This document shows, piece after piece, positions 8,368 through 16,474 of a stretch of DNA of 64,000 nt. The position numbers and the translations under genes were made by a program. Every line of letters starts with the position of its first letter. Position 1 is the first letter of the stretch. Origin of the DNA: Terribacillus sp. DMT04 (GTDB lineage Bacteria; Bacillota; Bacilli; Bacillales; Amphibacillaceae); NCBI RefSeq assembly GCF_019056395.1, contig NZ_CP077639.1, positions 1,056,001 to 1,120,000 of the forward strand, in the 5' to 3' direction. The notes under the pieces are model-generated. The model ran no database searches. It saw nothing but the letters and a program-made list of their open reading frames with translations, and was not told the origin of the DNA.

Positions 8368-9781
8368 TAAAAAACAAATTGCGATCGTTGGGGGCGGCAT
8401 AGCCGGCCTAACTACCGCTTATTACTTGCAGAAACAGATTCGTGCCTATCGTCTTGATTATGAAGTGAAGCTGTTTGAAGCGTCCAGCCGTCTTGGCGGG
8501 AAGATTGATACACTAAAAAAAGACGGATTTACAATTGAGCGGGGACCAGACTCCTTTTTAGCACGTAAAGAATCTGCGTCTCGCCTGATTCATGATATTG
8601 GTATGGAAAATGGTCTTATCCGCAACAATACGGGGCAATCGTATATTCTTGCTGGTAAAAAGCTGCACAAAATGCCTAAACGTGCATTCATGGGTGTTCC
8701 GTCTGACTTGAAACCATACTATCAATCGCGTCTGTTATCCACGAAAGGAAAGGCGCGCATTAGTGTTGAACCGATGCTGCCTAAGGGTAAGAGAATGCAG
8801 GATCAATCCATGGGATTATTCTTCCGCCGCCGTTTTGGTGACGAACTAGTCGTGAACGTGCTGGAGCCGCTATTGTCTGGTGTTTATGCTGGAGATATAG
8901 ATGAACTGAGCATAATGGCTACATATCCAAAGTTTTATGAGTTGGAACAGCAGTATGGCAGTGTAGTCAAAGGCCTACAGGCGACGATGCCAAAGCCGCC
9001 AAAACAGAAAAAAGACGTGAAGCCTCCGGGTGCTTTCCTTTCTTTAGAAAATGGTTTACAGTCATTGGTAGAAGGTCTGGAAGCACAGCTTGAACCTGGC
9101 ACTGTCCAGCTGGACACAAGTGTTGACCATATTGAGCGCAAAGCGGATCATTATCACTTGCTGCTAGGAGATGGTGAAGTCTTCCGAGCTGATGCCGCTG
9201 TTCTCGCTTCACCTTTCTTTGCTGTTCAGCGTATGCTGAGCCAGTATGATTTCATGGAACAGCTAAAAGAAATGAAAGCAACTTCGGTTGCGACAGTTGC
9301 GATGACATTCGATGCTTCTGCAATTAAAAAGGACATCGATGGAACAGGCTTTGTTATCTCCCGTAATAGCAAATATCGCATCACCGCTTGTACCTGGACA
9401 CATAAAAAGTGGGAAGGCACAACGCCAGAGGGCAAGGTGATGCTCCGCTGCTACGTCGGCAGACCAGATGATAGTGGCATAGTGGATTTATCTGATGATG
9501 AAATTGTTCAGATTGCGTTAAAAGATTTGAATAAAATCATGAAAATAAAAAGCAAGCCGCTCTTTTCTGTTGTCAGCCGCTGGAAGCAAGCGATGCCGCA
9601 ATATGTTGTCGGCCATTTGCAGCGCGTTGCAGACGTACGGGCAAACATGGCGATCCATACTCCAGGCGTCTTCCTGGCAGGTGGTTCTTACGACGGTATT
9701 GGTATTCCAGATTGTATTGACAGCGGAGAACAAGCGGTGCAAAATGTACTAGCTTACTTACGCAATAAAAGCTTCTCCTAA
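8360..9781 (+). CDS. hemY: Coproporphyrinogen III oxidase (HemY/CgoX), FAD-dependent
   Basis: About 473 residues of the protoporphyrinogen-oxidase-like flavoprotein family. The N-terminal dinucleotide-binding motif [17 protein letters not shown] is clear, followed by [13 protein letters not shown] and [14 protein letters not shown]. Near the C terminus, [20 protein letters not shown] is the second FAD-contact motif. In Gram-positive bacteria the enzyme oxidises coproporphyrinogen III to coproporphyrin III at the membrane face. ATG at 8360 is chosen over a TTG at 8351; it overlaps the end of hemH. Last gene of the haem operon, closed by a terminator. Confidence 0.94.
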   Translation: MADKKQIAIVGGGIAGLTTAYYLQKQIRAYRLDYEVKLFEASSRLGGKIDTLKKDGFTIERGPDSFLARKESASRLIHDIGMENGLIRNNTGQSYILAGKKLHKMPKRAFMGVPSDLKPYYQSRLLSTKGKARISVEPMLPKGKRMQDQSMGLFFRRRFGDELVVNVLEPLLSGVYAGDIDELSIMATYPKFYELEQQYGSVVKGLQATMPKPPKQKKDVKPPGAFLSLENGLQSLVEGLEAQLEPGTVQLDTSVDHIERKADHYHLLLGDGEVFRADAAVLASPFFAVQRMLSQYDFMEQLKEMKATSVATVAMTFDASAIKKDIDGTGFVISRNSKYRITACTWTHKKWEGTTPEGKVMLRCYVGRPDDSGIVDLSDDEIVQIALKDLNKIMKIKSKPLFSVVSRWKQAMPQYVVGHLQRVADVRANMAIHTPGVFLAGGSYDGIGIPDCIDSGEQAVQNVLAYLRNKSFS

Positions 9782-9797
9782 TGGAGGAGCTTTTTTT
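9766..9797 (+). terminator. Terminator of hemEHY
   Basis: A stem AAGCTTCTCC/GGAGGAGCTT with a TAAT loop leads into seven T, overlapping the last codons of hemY. Confidence 0.88.
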
Positions 9798-9842
9798 CGT
9801 AGGTAAAAAAAGCAGGAGACTAGCTTAAACAGTTCTGCTGTT

Positions 9843-9884
9843 GCTCTAGTTTTATGGAGTGAGGAATGCTGCATAAACTAGAGC
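9843..9884. repeat. Hairpin in the hemY/DUF6434 intergenic region
   Basis: GCTCTAGTTTTATG pairs with CATAAACTAGAGC over 13 bp with one bulged T and a 15-nt loop. There is no T-run on either side. It lies between convergent genes, and its role is unknown. Confidence 0.4.
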
Positions 9885-9959
9885 GGCTAATCGTTTGAGT
9901 ATGGCTTCGATGCTTGGATGGCTTGCAGCAATTGAACTATATGATTCTTTTAAGTACAC

Positions 9960-9990
9960 AAAAATAACCTCTTTATACAAAGAGGCATCA
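9960..9990 (-). terminator. Terminator of the SAP/DUF6434 gene
   Basis: CCTCTTT (9968-9974), a 4-nt loop and AAAGAGG (9979-9985) are followed leftward by TTATTTTTG on the minus strand. Confidence 0.7.
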
Positions 9991-10003
9991 CTATATGTGT
10001 GTG

Positions 10004-10567
10004 TTAAGAACTGTGGGTGTAAGGCTCGTTTTCATTGTGATTCCAAGTCTCAAGCGGCTGGTTGTGCATATTTTCTTTGTTTACAGTATTCGTGAAGAGC
10101 GCTCGAATAAATCGATTGTATTCACTCCGCGGCGCAATTATTTTCTTGGTTGCGGCATACTGCTGATGTTTCTTTTCTTCTTCATGCCATGCATCAATTG
10201 CGTCTTGATAGGTATTACCAGCATTTGATTGAAAGTATTGCTGGATATGAGTTGAGAAATGAAAATGCGGTCCAATCTCCTGTTTTAAGAATATACGTAC
10301 ATCTTGGCTGCAGCGATGATTCTCGGTAATGATTGTGGAGCGGCTGAGCGGTTGATTGGCTCGTTTTTTATTTCGAGGTCTTTTTTTAGCAGGTTGCTGC
10401 TCGGCCATGTGATGTCGTAAAAAATGCTCTATTTTTGCACTAATCTCCATTTTAGAGCCGGAAACAGGCAAGTCATTTTCACGGCAGAAGTGTATAAGTT
10501 CTTCTTTCAGCCAGTAATAATCCAAAAAAGCATCTGCATTTGTAGCGCGTGTCAATTCTGGTCGCAT
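10004..10567 (-). CDS. SAP-like and DUF6434 domain protein
   Basis: A 187-residue cytosolic, very basic protein. Residues about 18-53 (YYWLKEELIHFCRENDLPVSGSKMEISAKIEHFL) resemble a SAP/HeH helix-extended-loop-helix module, which often binds nucleic acid. A basic linker (KKRPRNKKRA) follows. The second half (IITENHRCSQDVRIFLKQEI through NAGNTYQDAIDAWHEEE) resembles the DUF6434 domain. The tail is Asn/His-rich. GGGGG precedes the ATG. It is inserted between hemY and yhfI relative to B. subtilis. A DNA- or RNA-binding role is inference only; the domain name is from memory. Confidence 0.65.
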   Translation of the reverse strand: MRPELTRATNADAFLDYYWLKEELIHFCRENDLPVSGSKMEISAKIEHFLRHHMAEQQPAKKRPRNKKRANQPLSRSTIITENHRCSQDVRIFLKQEIGPHFHFSTHIQQYFQSNAGNTYQDAIDAWHEEEKKHQQYAATKKIIAPRSEYNRFIRALFTNTVNKENMHNQPLETWNHNENEPYTHSS

Positions 10568-10642
10568 CAGTTAGCCCCCGTCAACTGTTTTTATTCTCTC
10601 TTTTTGTTATATTATGTCATACATACAATTTATAGACTAGTC

Positions 10643-10697
10643 TTGACAAACAGTTTCCGAGGCGATAAGCAGGTTTAGTTAAGCAACAATCGGTAAA
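10643..10697 (+). promoter_or_regulatory. Candidate promoters of yhfI
   Basis: A consensus TTGACA (10643-10648) has TAAGCA 17 nt downstream (10666-10671). Overlapping it, GTTTAG (10673-10678), 13 nt and GGTAAA (10692-10697) resemble a sigma-B promoter with two mismatches. Either could drive yhfI. Confidence 0.35.
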
Positions 10698-10727
10698 TGG
10701 TATTAACAGAAGGAGAGGTGCACAAAT

Positions 10728-11459
10728 ATGAAAGTGACAGTAATTGGTTTTTGGGGTGCATACCCAGGATGGGAAAGTGCCAGCTCTTGTTATTTAGTCG
10801 AAAAGGATGGCTATGCGCTATTGCTTGATTGCGGCAGCGGTGCCTTATCACGTATGCCAGGGTTCATAGATCCGAAAAAATTGGACGCGGTAGTCTTAAG
10901 TCATTATCATCCCGACCATGTGGCGGATATAGGAGCGCTGCAGCATGTTTGGCAGGTGCAGAATAGCTTGAAAGGAACCGAAGATGTCCTGCCAATTTAT
11001 GCGCATGAAGAAAATGAGGCAGGCTTTAAAAACTTAACTCATAAATTTACGAAAGGTATTGCCTACAAACCGGACGAAATTCTCAGCGTTGGTCCTTTTG
11101 TGATTAGCTTTATGAAAACAAAACATCCAGTACCTTGCTATGGTATGCGTATCTCAGATGGCGAATCGGATATAGTGTATACAGCTGATTCCAGTTATTT
11201 GGATGAATGGGCGGAATTCAGTAAAGGAGCGGATCTTCTTATTACCGATTGCAACTTCTACCAAGACCAGGATGGGGAAGCAGCCGGTCATATGAATAGT
11301 CTTCAAGTCGGAGGAATTGCTGAACAAGCTGGTGTAAAGACGTTGTTTCTAAGTCATCTGCCGCATTTCGGAGAGCATCGTCAGCTGTTAGAGCAAGCAA
11401 GCAGTGTCTTTGGCGGAAAAGTGAATCTCGCTTATGAAGGTTTGACGTGGGAAGGGTAA
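10728..11459 (+). CDS. yhfI: MBL-fold metallohydrolase YhfI (RNase Z-like)
   Basis: A 243-residue metallo-beta-lactamase-fold protein. The metal-binding signature is LSHYHPDHVADIG near residue 60; further ligands are in KTKHPVPCYGMRI (near 130), DSSYLDEW and the C-terminal LSHLPHFGEH. It resembles the RNase Z/phosphodiesterase branch of the fold. The start ATG follows AGAAGGAGAGGTG. The following lplJ gene gives the B. subtilis yhfI-lplJ order. Substrate unknown. Confidence 0.85.
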   Translation: MKVTVIGFWGAYPGWESASSCYLVEKDGYALLLDCGSGALSRMPGFIDPKKLDAVVLSHYHPDHVADIGALQHVWQVQNSLKGTEDVLPIYAHEENEAGFKNLTHKFTKGIAYKPDEILSVGPFVISFMKTKHPVPCYGMRISDGESDIVYTADSSYLDEWAEFSKGADLLITDCNFYQDQDGEAAGHMNSLQVGGIAEQAGVKTLFLSHLPHFGEHRQLLEQASSVFGGKVNLAYEGLTWEG

Positions 11460-11473
11460 CACCTTCCCTTTTT
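11449..11473 (+). terminator. Terminator of yhfI
   Basis: GGGAAGG (11449-11455), a 6-nt loop and CCTTCCC (11462-11468) are followed by five T. The stop codon lies in the loop. Confidence 0.85.
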
Positions 11474-11550
11474 GTCTGAATTGCTATCAGGCTCCGGTTT
11501 CGGTAGAATATTACTAGGATGAACATTTATTGACACTGGGGGTTTTTATT

Positions 11551-12546
11551 TTGCGCTTTATTGATAATGAAGGGATTAACGATCCGAGGATTAATCTTGC
11601 TATCGAAGAATATGTTTTAAAAAATTTCGGAAAAGACGATACTTATTTGCTTTTCTACATAAATGAGCCATCTATTATTATTGGTCGGAATCAAAATACA
11701 ATTGAAGAGATTAATACGAAATATGTAGACGATAATGGCATTCATGTGGTGCGCCGCTTATCCGGAGGCGGAGCCGTGTACCATGATCTTGGAAATTTAA
11801 ACTTCAGCTTTATCACACAAGATGACGGCAATAGCTTCCAAGATTTTGCTAAGTTTACAAAACCAGTAACAGATGCCTTGAACAAGCTTGGTGTACCGGC
11901 AGAGTTAAAAGGACGAAATGACTTACTTGTAGGCGAAAGAAAAATCTCAGGAAACGCACAATTCTCTACAAGAGGTCTCATGTTCAGCCACGGTACATTG
12001 ATGTATGATTCAGAAATTGAACATGTTGTTTCCGCGCTAAAGGTGAAGAAAGAGAAAATCGAATCGAAGGGAATCAAATCGATTCGCAGCCGTGTAGCGA
12101 ATATCTCTGAATTCATGGATCACAAACTTCCGATGGACGAATTCAGAGATATGCTGCTTCGTTATATCTTCAACGTCGAAGATACAAAAGATGTACCGCG
12201 TTACAAACTGACAGAAGAAGATTGGAAGGCTATCCACAAACTGAGCGAAGAACGATACCAGCAATGGGAGTGGAACTACGGTAAATCACCTAGCTTCAAT
12301 ATCCAGCAAACGCACAAGTTCCCGGCAGGAAATGTCGACGTTCGTTTAGACGTGAAAAAAGGGATGATTGAGCAAATCCGTATTTTCGGTGACTACTTCG
12401 GCGTTGGAGAAGTTAGCGAACTTGAGGAAAAACTGCAAGGTGTACGCTATGAGCGAGCTGCCATTCAGCAAGCGCTGGCAGATGTGAATGTAAGCCATTA
12501 TCTTGGCAAGATTGAAAAAGATGACCTCATCGATTTGATGTATTAA
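11551..12546 (+). CDS. lplJ: Lipoate-protein ligase LplJ
   Basis: A 331-residue enzyme, the same length as B. subtilis LplJ. It activates free lipoate with ATP and attaches it to lipoyl domains such as GcvH and E2 subunits. Motifs: RRLSGGGAVYHDLGNLNFSF (lipoyl-AMP binding loop), GRNDLLVGERK131ISGNAQ with the catalytic lysine, and HGTLMYDS. The start chosen is TTG at 11551, giving MRFIDNEGINDP, because GGGGG lies 8 nt before it and family members begin at this residue; an upstream TTG at 11530 is less likely. Single gene with its own terminator. Confidence 0.92.
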   Translation: MRFIDNEGINDPRINLAIEEYVLKNFGKDDTYLLFYINEPSIIIGRNQNTIEEINTKYVDDNGIHVVRRLSGGGAVYHDLGNLNFSFITQDDGNSFQDFAKFTKPVTDALNKLGVPAELKGRNDLLVGERKISGNAQFSTRGLMFSHGTLMYDSEIEHVVSALKVKKEKIESKGIKSIRSRVANISEFMDHKLPMDEFRDMLLRYIFNVEDTKDVPRYKLTEEDWKAIHKLSEERYQQWEWNYGKSPSFNIQQTHKFPAGNVDVRLDVKKGMIEQIRIFGDYFGVGEVSELEEKLQGVRYERAAIQQALADVNVSHYLGKIEKDDLIDLMY

Positions 12547-12553
12547 TTAGCAT

Positions 12554-12583
12554 AGAGACGACCTGCGGGCCGTCTCTTTTTTT
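12554..12583 (+). terminator. Terminator of lplJ
   Basis: AGAGACG (12554-12560) pairs with CGTCTCT (12571-12577), followed by six or more T. Confidence 0.85.
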
Positions 12584-12594
12584 CTAGGAGGAAT

Positions 12595-13776
12595 ATGATG
12601 AGACGGCTCGTAATTGCTTATAGTTTGTATGTGATCGCTATATGGATCTTCTTTCCATTCATTTATCCGGAGCTTCATACGGATGCAAGCCGTTACGCCA
12701 GTATCGGGCATGCGGTATATTTCTCACGTCTTCCTTTATTGCCAGTGTTATTGTATATCGTCTGGAAAAGCCAACGCTGGAAGGAGCTTGCGGCTAGTCT
12801 GGAAAGACAACTCTCCAGGCTGCCAGCCGCAGCTGTCTTTGTATTGGTTCTAGTTTTGCTGTACGGCGTCGTTCAGCTGCCGTTTCGGCTAGCGGGGTAC
12901 TGGAATGCGCGACATGCAGCTATTAGTGTACAGCCCTTTGTTGACTGGCTGCGGGAGTATGCATTAAGTTTACTGCTGCTTTATTTGGCTGTGACAGCAG
13001 TAGTCTATCTTTCACAGCTGCTTATGAAAAAGTTTCCGCAAAAGTGGTGGATTCTTCTTTGGGTTATGCTCGTACCGTGCGCTTTCTTTGTCGTTTATGT
13101 ACAGCCAATCTGGATTGATCCGCTTTATGAGGATTTTCATCGTTTACGAGAAGGACAGCTGCGTACACAAATTCAACAGCTGACTGCTGAAGCTGGTATT
13201 CCGGATGCCACACTCCTGGAGATAGGAAAGAGTTCAGATACGGTGACGTATAACGCGTACGTGACGGGAGTATTTGATAGTGCGCGTGTTGTCCTCTACG
13301 ATACTACGATAGAAGGCTTGGAGCAGGAAGAGGTGCTGTTCATTGTGGCGCATGAAATCGGACATTATGTGCTGCATCATGTGTATTGGGGCACAGCAGG
13401 CTTTCTTGTGCTTGGACTCCTGCTTTTGTGGGTGACAAAAAGACTTTCTGCTAACTATTTGGCCAAGAGACGGCTGCAGGCGCATCAGCTGCAAGCTGTG
13501 CCTCTTTTCCTGCTCATGCTGACTGCCTTTCAGCTTGTCAGTCAGCCTGTATCGTTATACGTTTCGCGGGAAATGGAACAGCAAGCGGATGCCTATGCAC
13601 TTGAGCATGCACCTGATACGGAAGCTGGAATTCGTATGTTTCAAAAAATGCAAAGCGTATCCAAAGGTGATCCAGATCCTTGGCCGATTATAACGTGGAT
13701 GCGTTCAACCCATCCGCCCATGCAGGACCGAATTGAAACAATAAAAGAATATATCGAAAACAAGCAGAAGCAGTGA
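12595..13776 (+). CDS. yhfN: M48 family membrane metalloprotease YhfN (Ste24-like)
   Basis: A 393-residue polytopic membrane protein with about six to seven hydrophobic segments. The zinc site is H253EIGH257 in FIVAHEIGHYVLHH, with the third ligand in E328QQAD of REMEQQADAYALE. A conserved STHPPMQDRIETI closes the catalytic domain, as in Ste24/CAAX-type proteases. It should cut membrane or secreted proteins; the substrate is not known. CTAGGAGG precedes tandem ATG codons. B. subtilis yhfN also sits close to lplJ, though other genes lie between them there. Confidence 0.88.
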   Translation: MMRRLVIAYSLYVIAIWIFFPFIYPELHTDASRYASIGHAVYFSRLPLLPVLLYIVWKSQRWKELAASLERQLSRLPAAAVFVLVLVLLYGVVQLPFRLAGYWNARHAAISVQPFVDWLREYALSLLLLYLAVTAVVYLSQLLMKKFPQKWWILLWVMLVPCAFFVVYVQPIWIDPLYEDFHRLREGQLRTQIQQLTAEAGIPDATLLEIGKSSDTVTYNAYVTGVFDSARVVLYDTTIEGLEQEEVLFIVAHEIGHYVLHHVYWGTAGFLVLGLLLLWVTKRLSANYLAKRRLQAHQLQAVPLFLLMLTAFQLVSQPVSLYVSREMEQQADAYALEHAPDTEAGIRMFQKMQSVSKGDPDPWPIITWMRSTHPPMQDRIETIKEYIENKQKQ

Positions 13777-13800
13777 TAAACATCTTGCTTCTGCTTTAAA
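13762..13800 (+). terminator. Terminator of yhfN
   Basis: AAGCAGAAGCA (13762-13772) pairs with TGCTTCTGCTT (13786-13796). The following T-tract (TTTAAATT) is weak. Confidence 0.6.
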
Positions 13801-13904
13801 TTGTAAGGTTTCTATTAAGAAAGCAAAATTCTGCTGTTTTTCGACGTTTTATTTGCTATTGTAAAAGTAATCCTTCTTTTCCTGCATCAGAAAGGAATGA
13901 CATA

Positions 13905-14423
13905 ATGATAAATCAAAGTCCTGCAGTGGCAGAACTTACACCGCTTACGATGGCGGTATTGCCGAAAATCCTAGAAAACGGTCATCCTGGCTGCGAAGTA
14001 CTGGAAACAGAAAACAGCTATTCGTATCGCACCCCTCCAAGTAAATTCATCGACTTAGCTTGTAAGTTTTATGGAAGCAGTTTGAAAGGAAGACAGGCGG
14101 GTGTTAAAGAAATTTGCGGAATCACGCATAAAGCGCCAATATCAATTGACCCTGTCAGTGGTATGTATTTTTTCCCTACTTCTTCGCCGCTTTCCCATAC
14201 GTGCTCCTGGATATCTCATTCCCACATTAAACTCATGGAAGCTGCACCTCATCAGCGTACACGCATCATCTTCAAAAATGGGCATACCCTCACACTTGAT
14301 GTATCTTATGGCTCTATGATGAACCAAGTACAACGCACAGCCCAATACAGATTCTTACTGGACAAGCGCATCAGGCATTTGTGGAAGTATGGCGGGGACC
14401 AGATTGCGGAACCCTTTGCGTAA
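13905..14423 (+). CDS. comK: Competence transcription factor ComK
   Basis: A 172-residue protein, somewhat shorter than B. subtilis ComK (192), with the family features PPSKFIDLACKFYGSSLKGRQAG, KAPISIDP, YFFPTSSP and the His-rich WISHSHIKLMEA. ComK is the master activator of DNA-uptake genes and binds A/T boxes as a dimer of dimers. AAAGGAATGACATA precedes the ATG. A possible extended -10 (TGCTATTGT, 13854-13862) lies upstream; no exact ComK box (AAAA-N5-TTTT) was found there. The 3' end overlaps the convergent yhjD-like gene by 53 nt. The MecA adaptor that controls ComK stability is encoded 40 kb away in the same window. Confidence 0.92.
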   Translation: MINQSPAVAELTPLTMAVLPKILENGHPGCEVLETENSYSYRTPPSKFIDLACKFYGSSLKGRQAGVKEICGITHKAPISIDPVSGMYFFPTSSPLSHTCSWISHSHIKLMEAAPHQRTRIIFKNGHTLTLDVSYGSMMNQVQRTAQYRFLLDKRIRHLWKYGGDQIAEPFA

Positions 14424-14760
14424 GCTCTAGCAGAATCGCCTCGACTTTCTTTCGTATGGCGGGGTTAAAGTAGTTTCGCTTCTCTTCGCATTCTTTTGTA
14501 ATAAACAGGAAGGTAGTAAAAGCATCATTTTTTTCAGCTGTCACGATTTGCATATTACATGCTCGGAGTTTGGAACGCAGCTGTCGGCGCTCCTCTAAAG
14601 CTGCTTTCTCCAAAGACTGTAATGTATGCAGCAGATAGGCCTTAATTTTGTGCTTTCCTTCCTCTACAATCTGGATGTCCTGCTGCAGAACAACAATGGC
14701 CATAGATAAAAACAGAAACCGTGATCCCAGCCTGTATTCCGACTCACTAAGACAACGCAT
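14371..14760 (-). CDS. yhjD: YhjD family protein, SOS-associated
   Basis: A 129-residue, charged, helical cytosolic protein. The core (MAIVVLQQDIQIVEEGKHKIK..., NDAFTTFLFITKECEEKRNYFNPAIRKKVEAILL) resembles the small Bacillus YhjD family of unknown function. GGGAGGGAAGG precedes the ATG. A LexA operator overlaps its promoter (14779-14792), and I recall B. subtilis yhjD being in the LexA regulon. It reads head-on into comK with 53 nt of coding overlap and no visible terminator between them. Adjacent yhjE and sipV are syntenic with B. subtilis. Confidence 0.75.
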   Translation of the reverse strand: MRCLSESEYRLGSRFLFLSMAIVVLQQDIQIVEEGKHKIKAYLLHTLQSLEKAALEERRQLRSKLRACNMQIVTAEKNDAFTTFLFITKECEEKRNYFNPAIRKKVEAILLELTQRVPQSGPRHTSTNA

Positions 14761-14778
14761 TGCCTTCCCTCCCTATTA

Positions 14779-14821
14779 CGAACATATGTTCCATTATACC
14801 CGATTGCTTGTAAAGTGAAAA
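14779..14821 (-). promoter_or_regulatory. LexA (SOS) operator over the yhjD promoter
   Basis: The 14-mer CGAACATATGTTCC (14779-14792) matches the Gram-positive LexA box CGAACRNRYGTTYC exactly. On the minus strand it abuts a TATAAT (14793-14798) with TTTTCA 17 nt upstream, so LexA would cover the transcription start of yhjD. Confidence 0.8.
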
Positions 14822-14959
14822 CAGGATTATATCGGTAATTTATAATTGATTATCCAAATGCAGGAAAAGAAGGGATGATCCAGCAGACTTTGCATGCTTG
14901 GACTTTTCGTATAGAATGGAAAAAAAGATGTTTTTTGCAGGGAATAGGAGAATGGTTAG

Positions 14960-15607
14960 ATGCTCTTAGGCTTTAGTTGGAACGATGTTATGGAAATGTT
15001 CCGCAATGGAACATGGGACGATTACGTAAGGTCCCTGTTAGATAAATATGAAAATTTGGGTCCTATACCCGGCATTGCACTTCCCTACTTGGAGAGTTTT
15101 CTGCCATTTCTGCCGCTCGTTGTATTCGTCTTAACTAATACAGTGGCATACGGTCTGCTATGGGGCTTTCTATATTCCTGGATTGGTACATCACTTGGCG
15201 CAATCTCGGTGTTTTGGCTGATTCGGCGATACCGTCATACACGTATGATCAATTGGCTGCGGAATAATAAGCAAGTAAAGAAAATAACCGAGTGGCTAGA
15301 CCGTCATGGCTTTGGTCCGCTCTTTATACTGTTATGCTTCCCATTCTCGCCTTCCGCTATCATTAATGTAGTAGCTGGATTATCGAGAGTCAGTCTGCAG
15401 CAATTTGTACTGGCGGTTATTCTCGGTAAAGCATTGATGATTTTCTCAATTGCTTATGTAGGGGACAGCCTGAGTTCGTTTGCTGAAAATCCAATAAAAG
15501 CTGTTGTTGTAGCGGGAGCGATTATCCTCTTCTGGATAATCGGAAAGTATGTGGAAACGAGATTGAAGAAGAAAAGCAAAAAACTAGAGCAGTCTCATAA
15601 GGATTAA
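14960..15607 (+). CDS. yhjE: VTT-domain (TVP38/TMEM64, DedA-like) membrane protein YhjE
   Basis: A 215-residue protein with about five membrane segments and the VTT pattern: LESFLPFLPLVVFVLTNTVAYG, a Gly-rich LLWGFLYSWIGTSLGAISVFWLIRR, and FGPLFILLCFPFSPSAIINVVAGLS. Such proteins are linked to lipid scrambling and membrane homeostasis. AGGAG lies before the ATG at 14960. It is followed by sipV after 54 nt, as in B. subtilis yhjE-sipV, and is probably co-transcribed with it. Confidence 0.85.
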   Translation: MLLGFSWNDVMEMFRNGTWDDYVRSLLDKYENLGPIPGIALPYLESFLPFLPLVVFVLTNTVAYGLLWGFLYSWIGTSLGAISVFWLIRRYRHTRMINWLRNNKQVKKITEWLDRHGFGPLFILLCFPFSPSAIINVVAGLSRVSLQQFVLAVILGKALMIFSIAYVGDSLSSFAENPIKAVVVAGAIILFWIIGKYVETRLKKKSKKLEQSHKD

Positions 15608-15661
15608 AGCATCCTAGCTCGGGGTAAAGTGTTGCAAAACACTTACACCGGAGGAAAACAC

Positions 15662-16204
15662 ATGAAAAAGACAAAGCGCTGGAAGTGGTTCCTCTCTTTA
15701 GGCGGTATATTGCTTGTGTTCTTCTTTGCTAGAGAATTAATATTTGCGGATTACCGTGTGGACGGACAGTCAATGGAGCCTACCTTGCAGGATGGAAACT
15801 TCCTAATGGTAAATAAATTCATGGATGATGCATCCAGTATTCAACGTTTTGATGTCATCGTATTTCATGCAACAAAAGAAGAAGACTATGTAAAGCGAGT
15901 CATCGGAATGCCGGGAGATACAGTCGAAGTTCATAATGATCAATTGTTTGTCAATGGTGTATACAGACCCGAACATTACTTGGAAAATTATCGAGATAAA
16001 GTTGATGGTCCGCTAACCAGAGATTTTACACTGGAAGAAGTTACGGAGCAAGAAACAGTTCCAGAAGGTATGCTGTTTGTTATGGGTGATAACCGCAGAG
16101 ATAGCCTGGACAGCCGCTCATTCGGCTTTATACCAATTGAAAAAGTCGTCGGAAAAGTTGACGCCCAGTTTTGGCCAATGTCAGCATCAGGACTTAGTAA
16201 TTAG
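15662..16204 (+). CDS. sipV: Type I signal peptidase SipV
   Basis: A 180-residue membrane-anchored serine/lysine protease that removes signal peptides from secreted proteins. It has one N-terminal membrane segment (about residues 9-28), the nucleophile S37 in VDGQSMEPTLQDG, the general base K78 in DYVKRVIGMPGD, and the C-terminal box VMGDNRRDSLDSRSFGFI. The ATG at 15662 follows CCGGAGGAAAACAC; a TTG further up has no ribosome site. A small hairpin (AAGTGTT/AACACTT) lies just upstream of the ribosome site. Confidence 0.93.
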   Translation: MKKTKRWKWFLSLGGILLVFFFARELIFADYRVDGQSMEPTLQDGNFLMVNKFMDDASSIQRFDVIVFHATKEEDYVKRVIGMPGDTVEVHNDQLFVNGVYRPEHYLENYRDKVDGPLTRDFTLEEVTEQETVPEGMLFVMGDNRRDSLDSRSFGFIPIEKVVGKVDAQFWPMSASGLSN

Positions 16205-16231
16205 AGATTGTAACGCCAGAATCTTAACAAA

Positions 16232-16286
16232 CGAAAAGCCGAGCAATTCTGAGGTATGGTTCCCAGAATTGCTTCGGCTTTTTTAG
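16232..16286 (+). terminator. Terminator of yhjE-sipV
   Basis: AAAAGCCG and GCAATTCTG segments (16234-16251) pair with CAGAATTGC and CGGCTTTT (16264-16284), ending in six T. Confidence 0.88.
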
Positions 16287-16474
16287 CTGGACTGCCGGAG
16301 GGGAGTTATACCTAAGATGTAATTCTCTACTTAATCGCCATTAAGTTAATTGAGCGTTTTATGCCACTGCTTCCAGTAAATGCAAGCGAACAAACGTGCT
16401 TATCTTTTTTCCTTTGCTGCACGTATCGTGGTAAAATAAGAATATTAGATTGGAAGACAGGAGTGAAGCCTAGC

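Noticed and set aside
13826-13841. ComK autoregulatory box upstream of comK
   Set aside because: AAAA and TTTT are 8 nt apart rather than 5, so it does not fit the ComK half-site.
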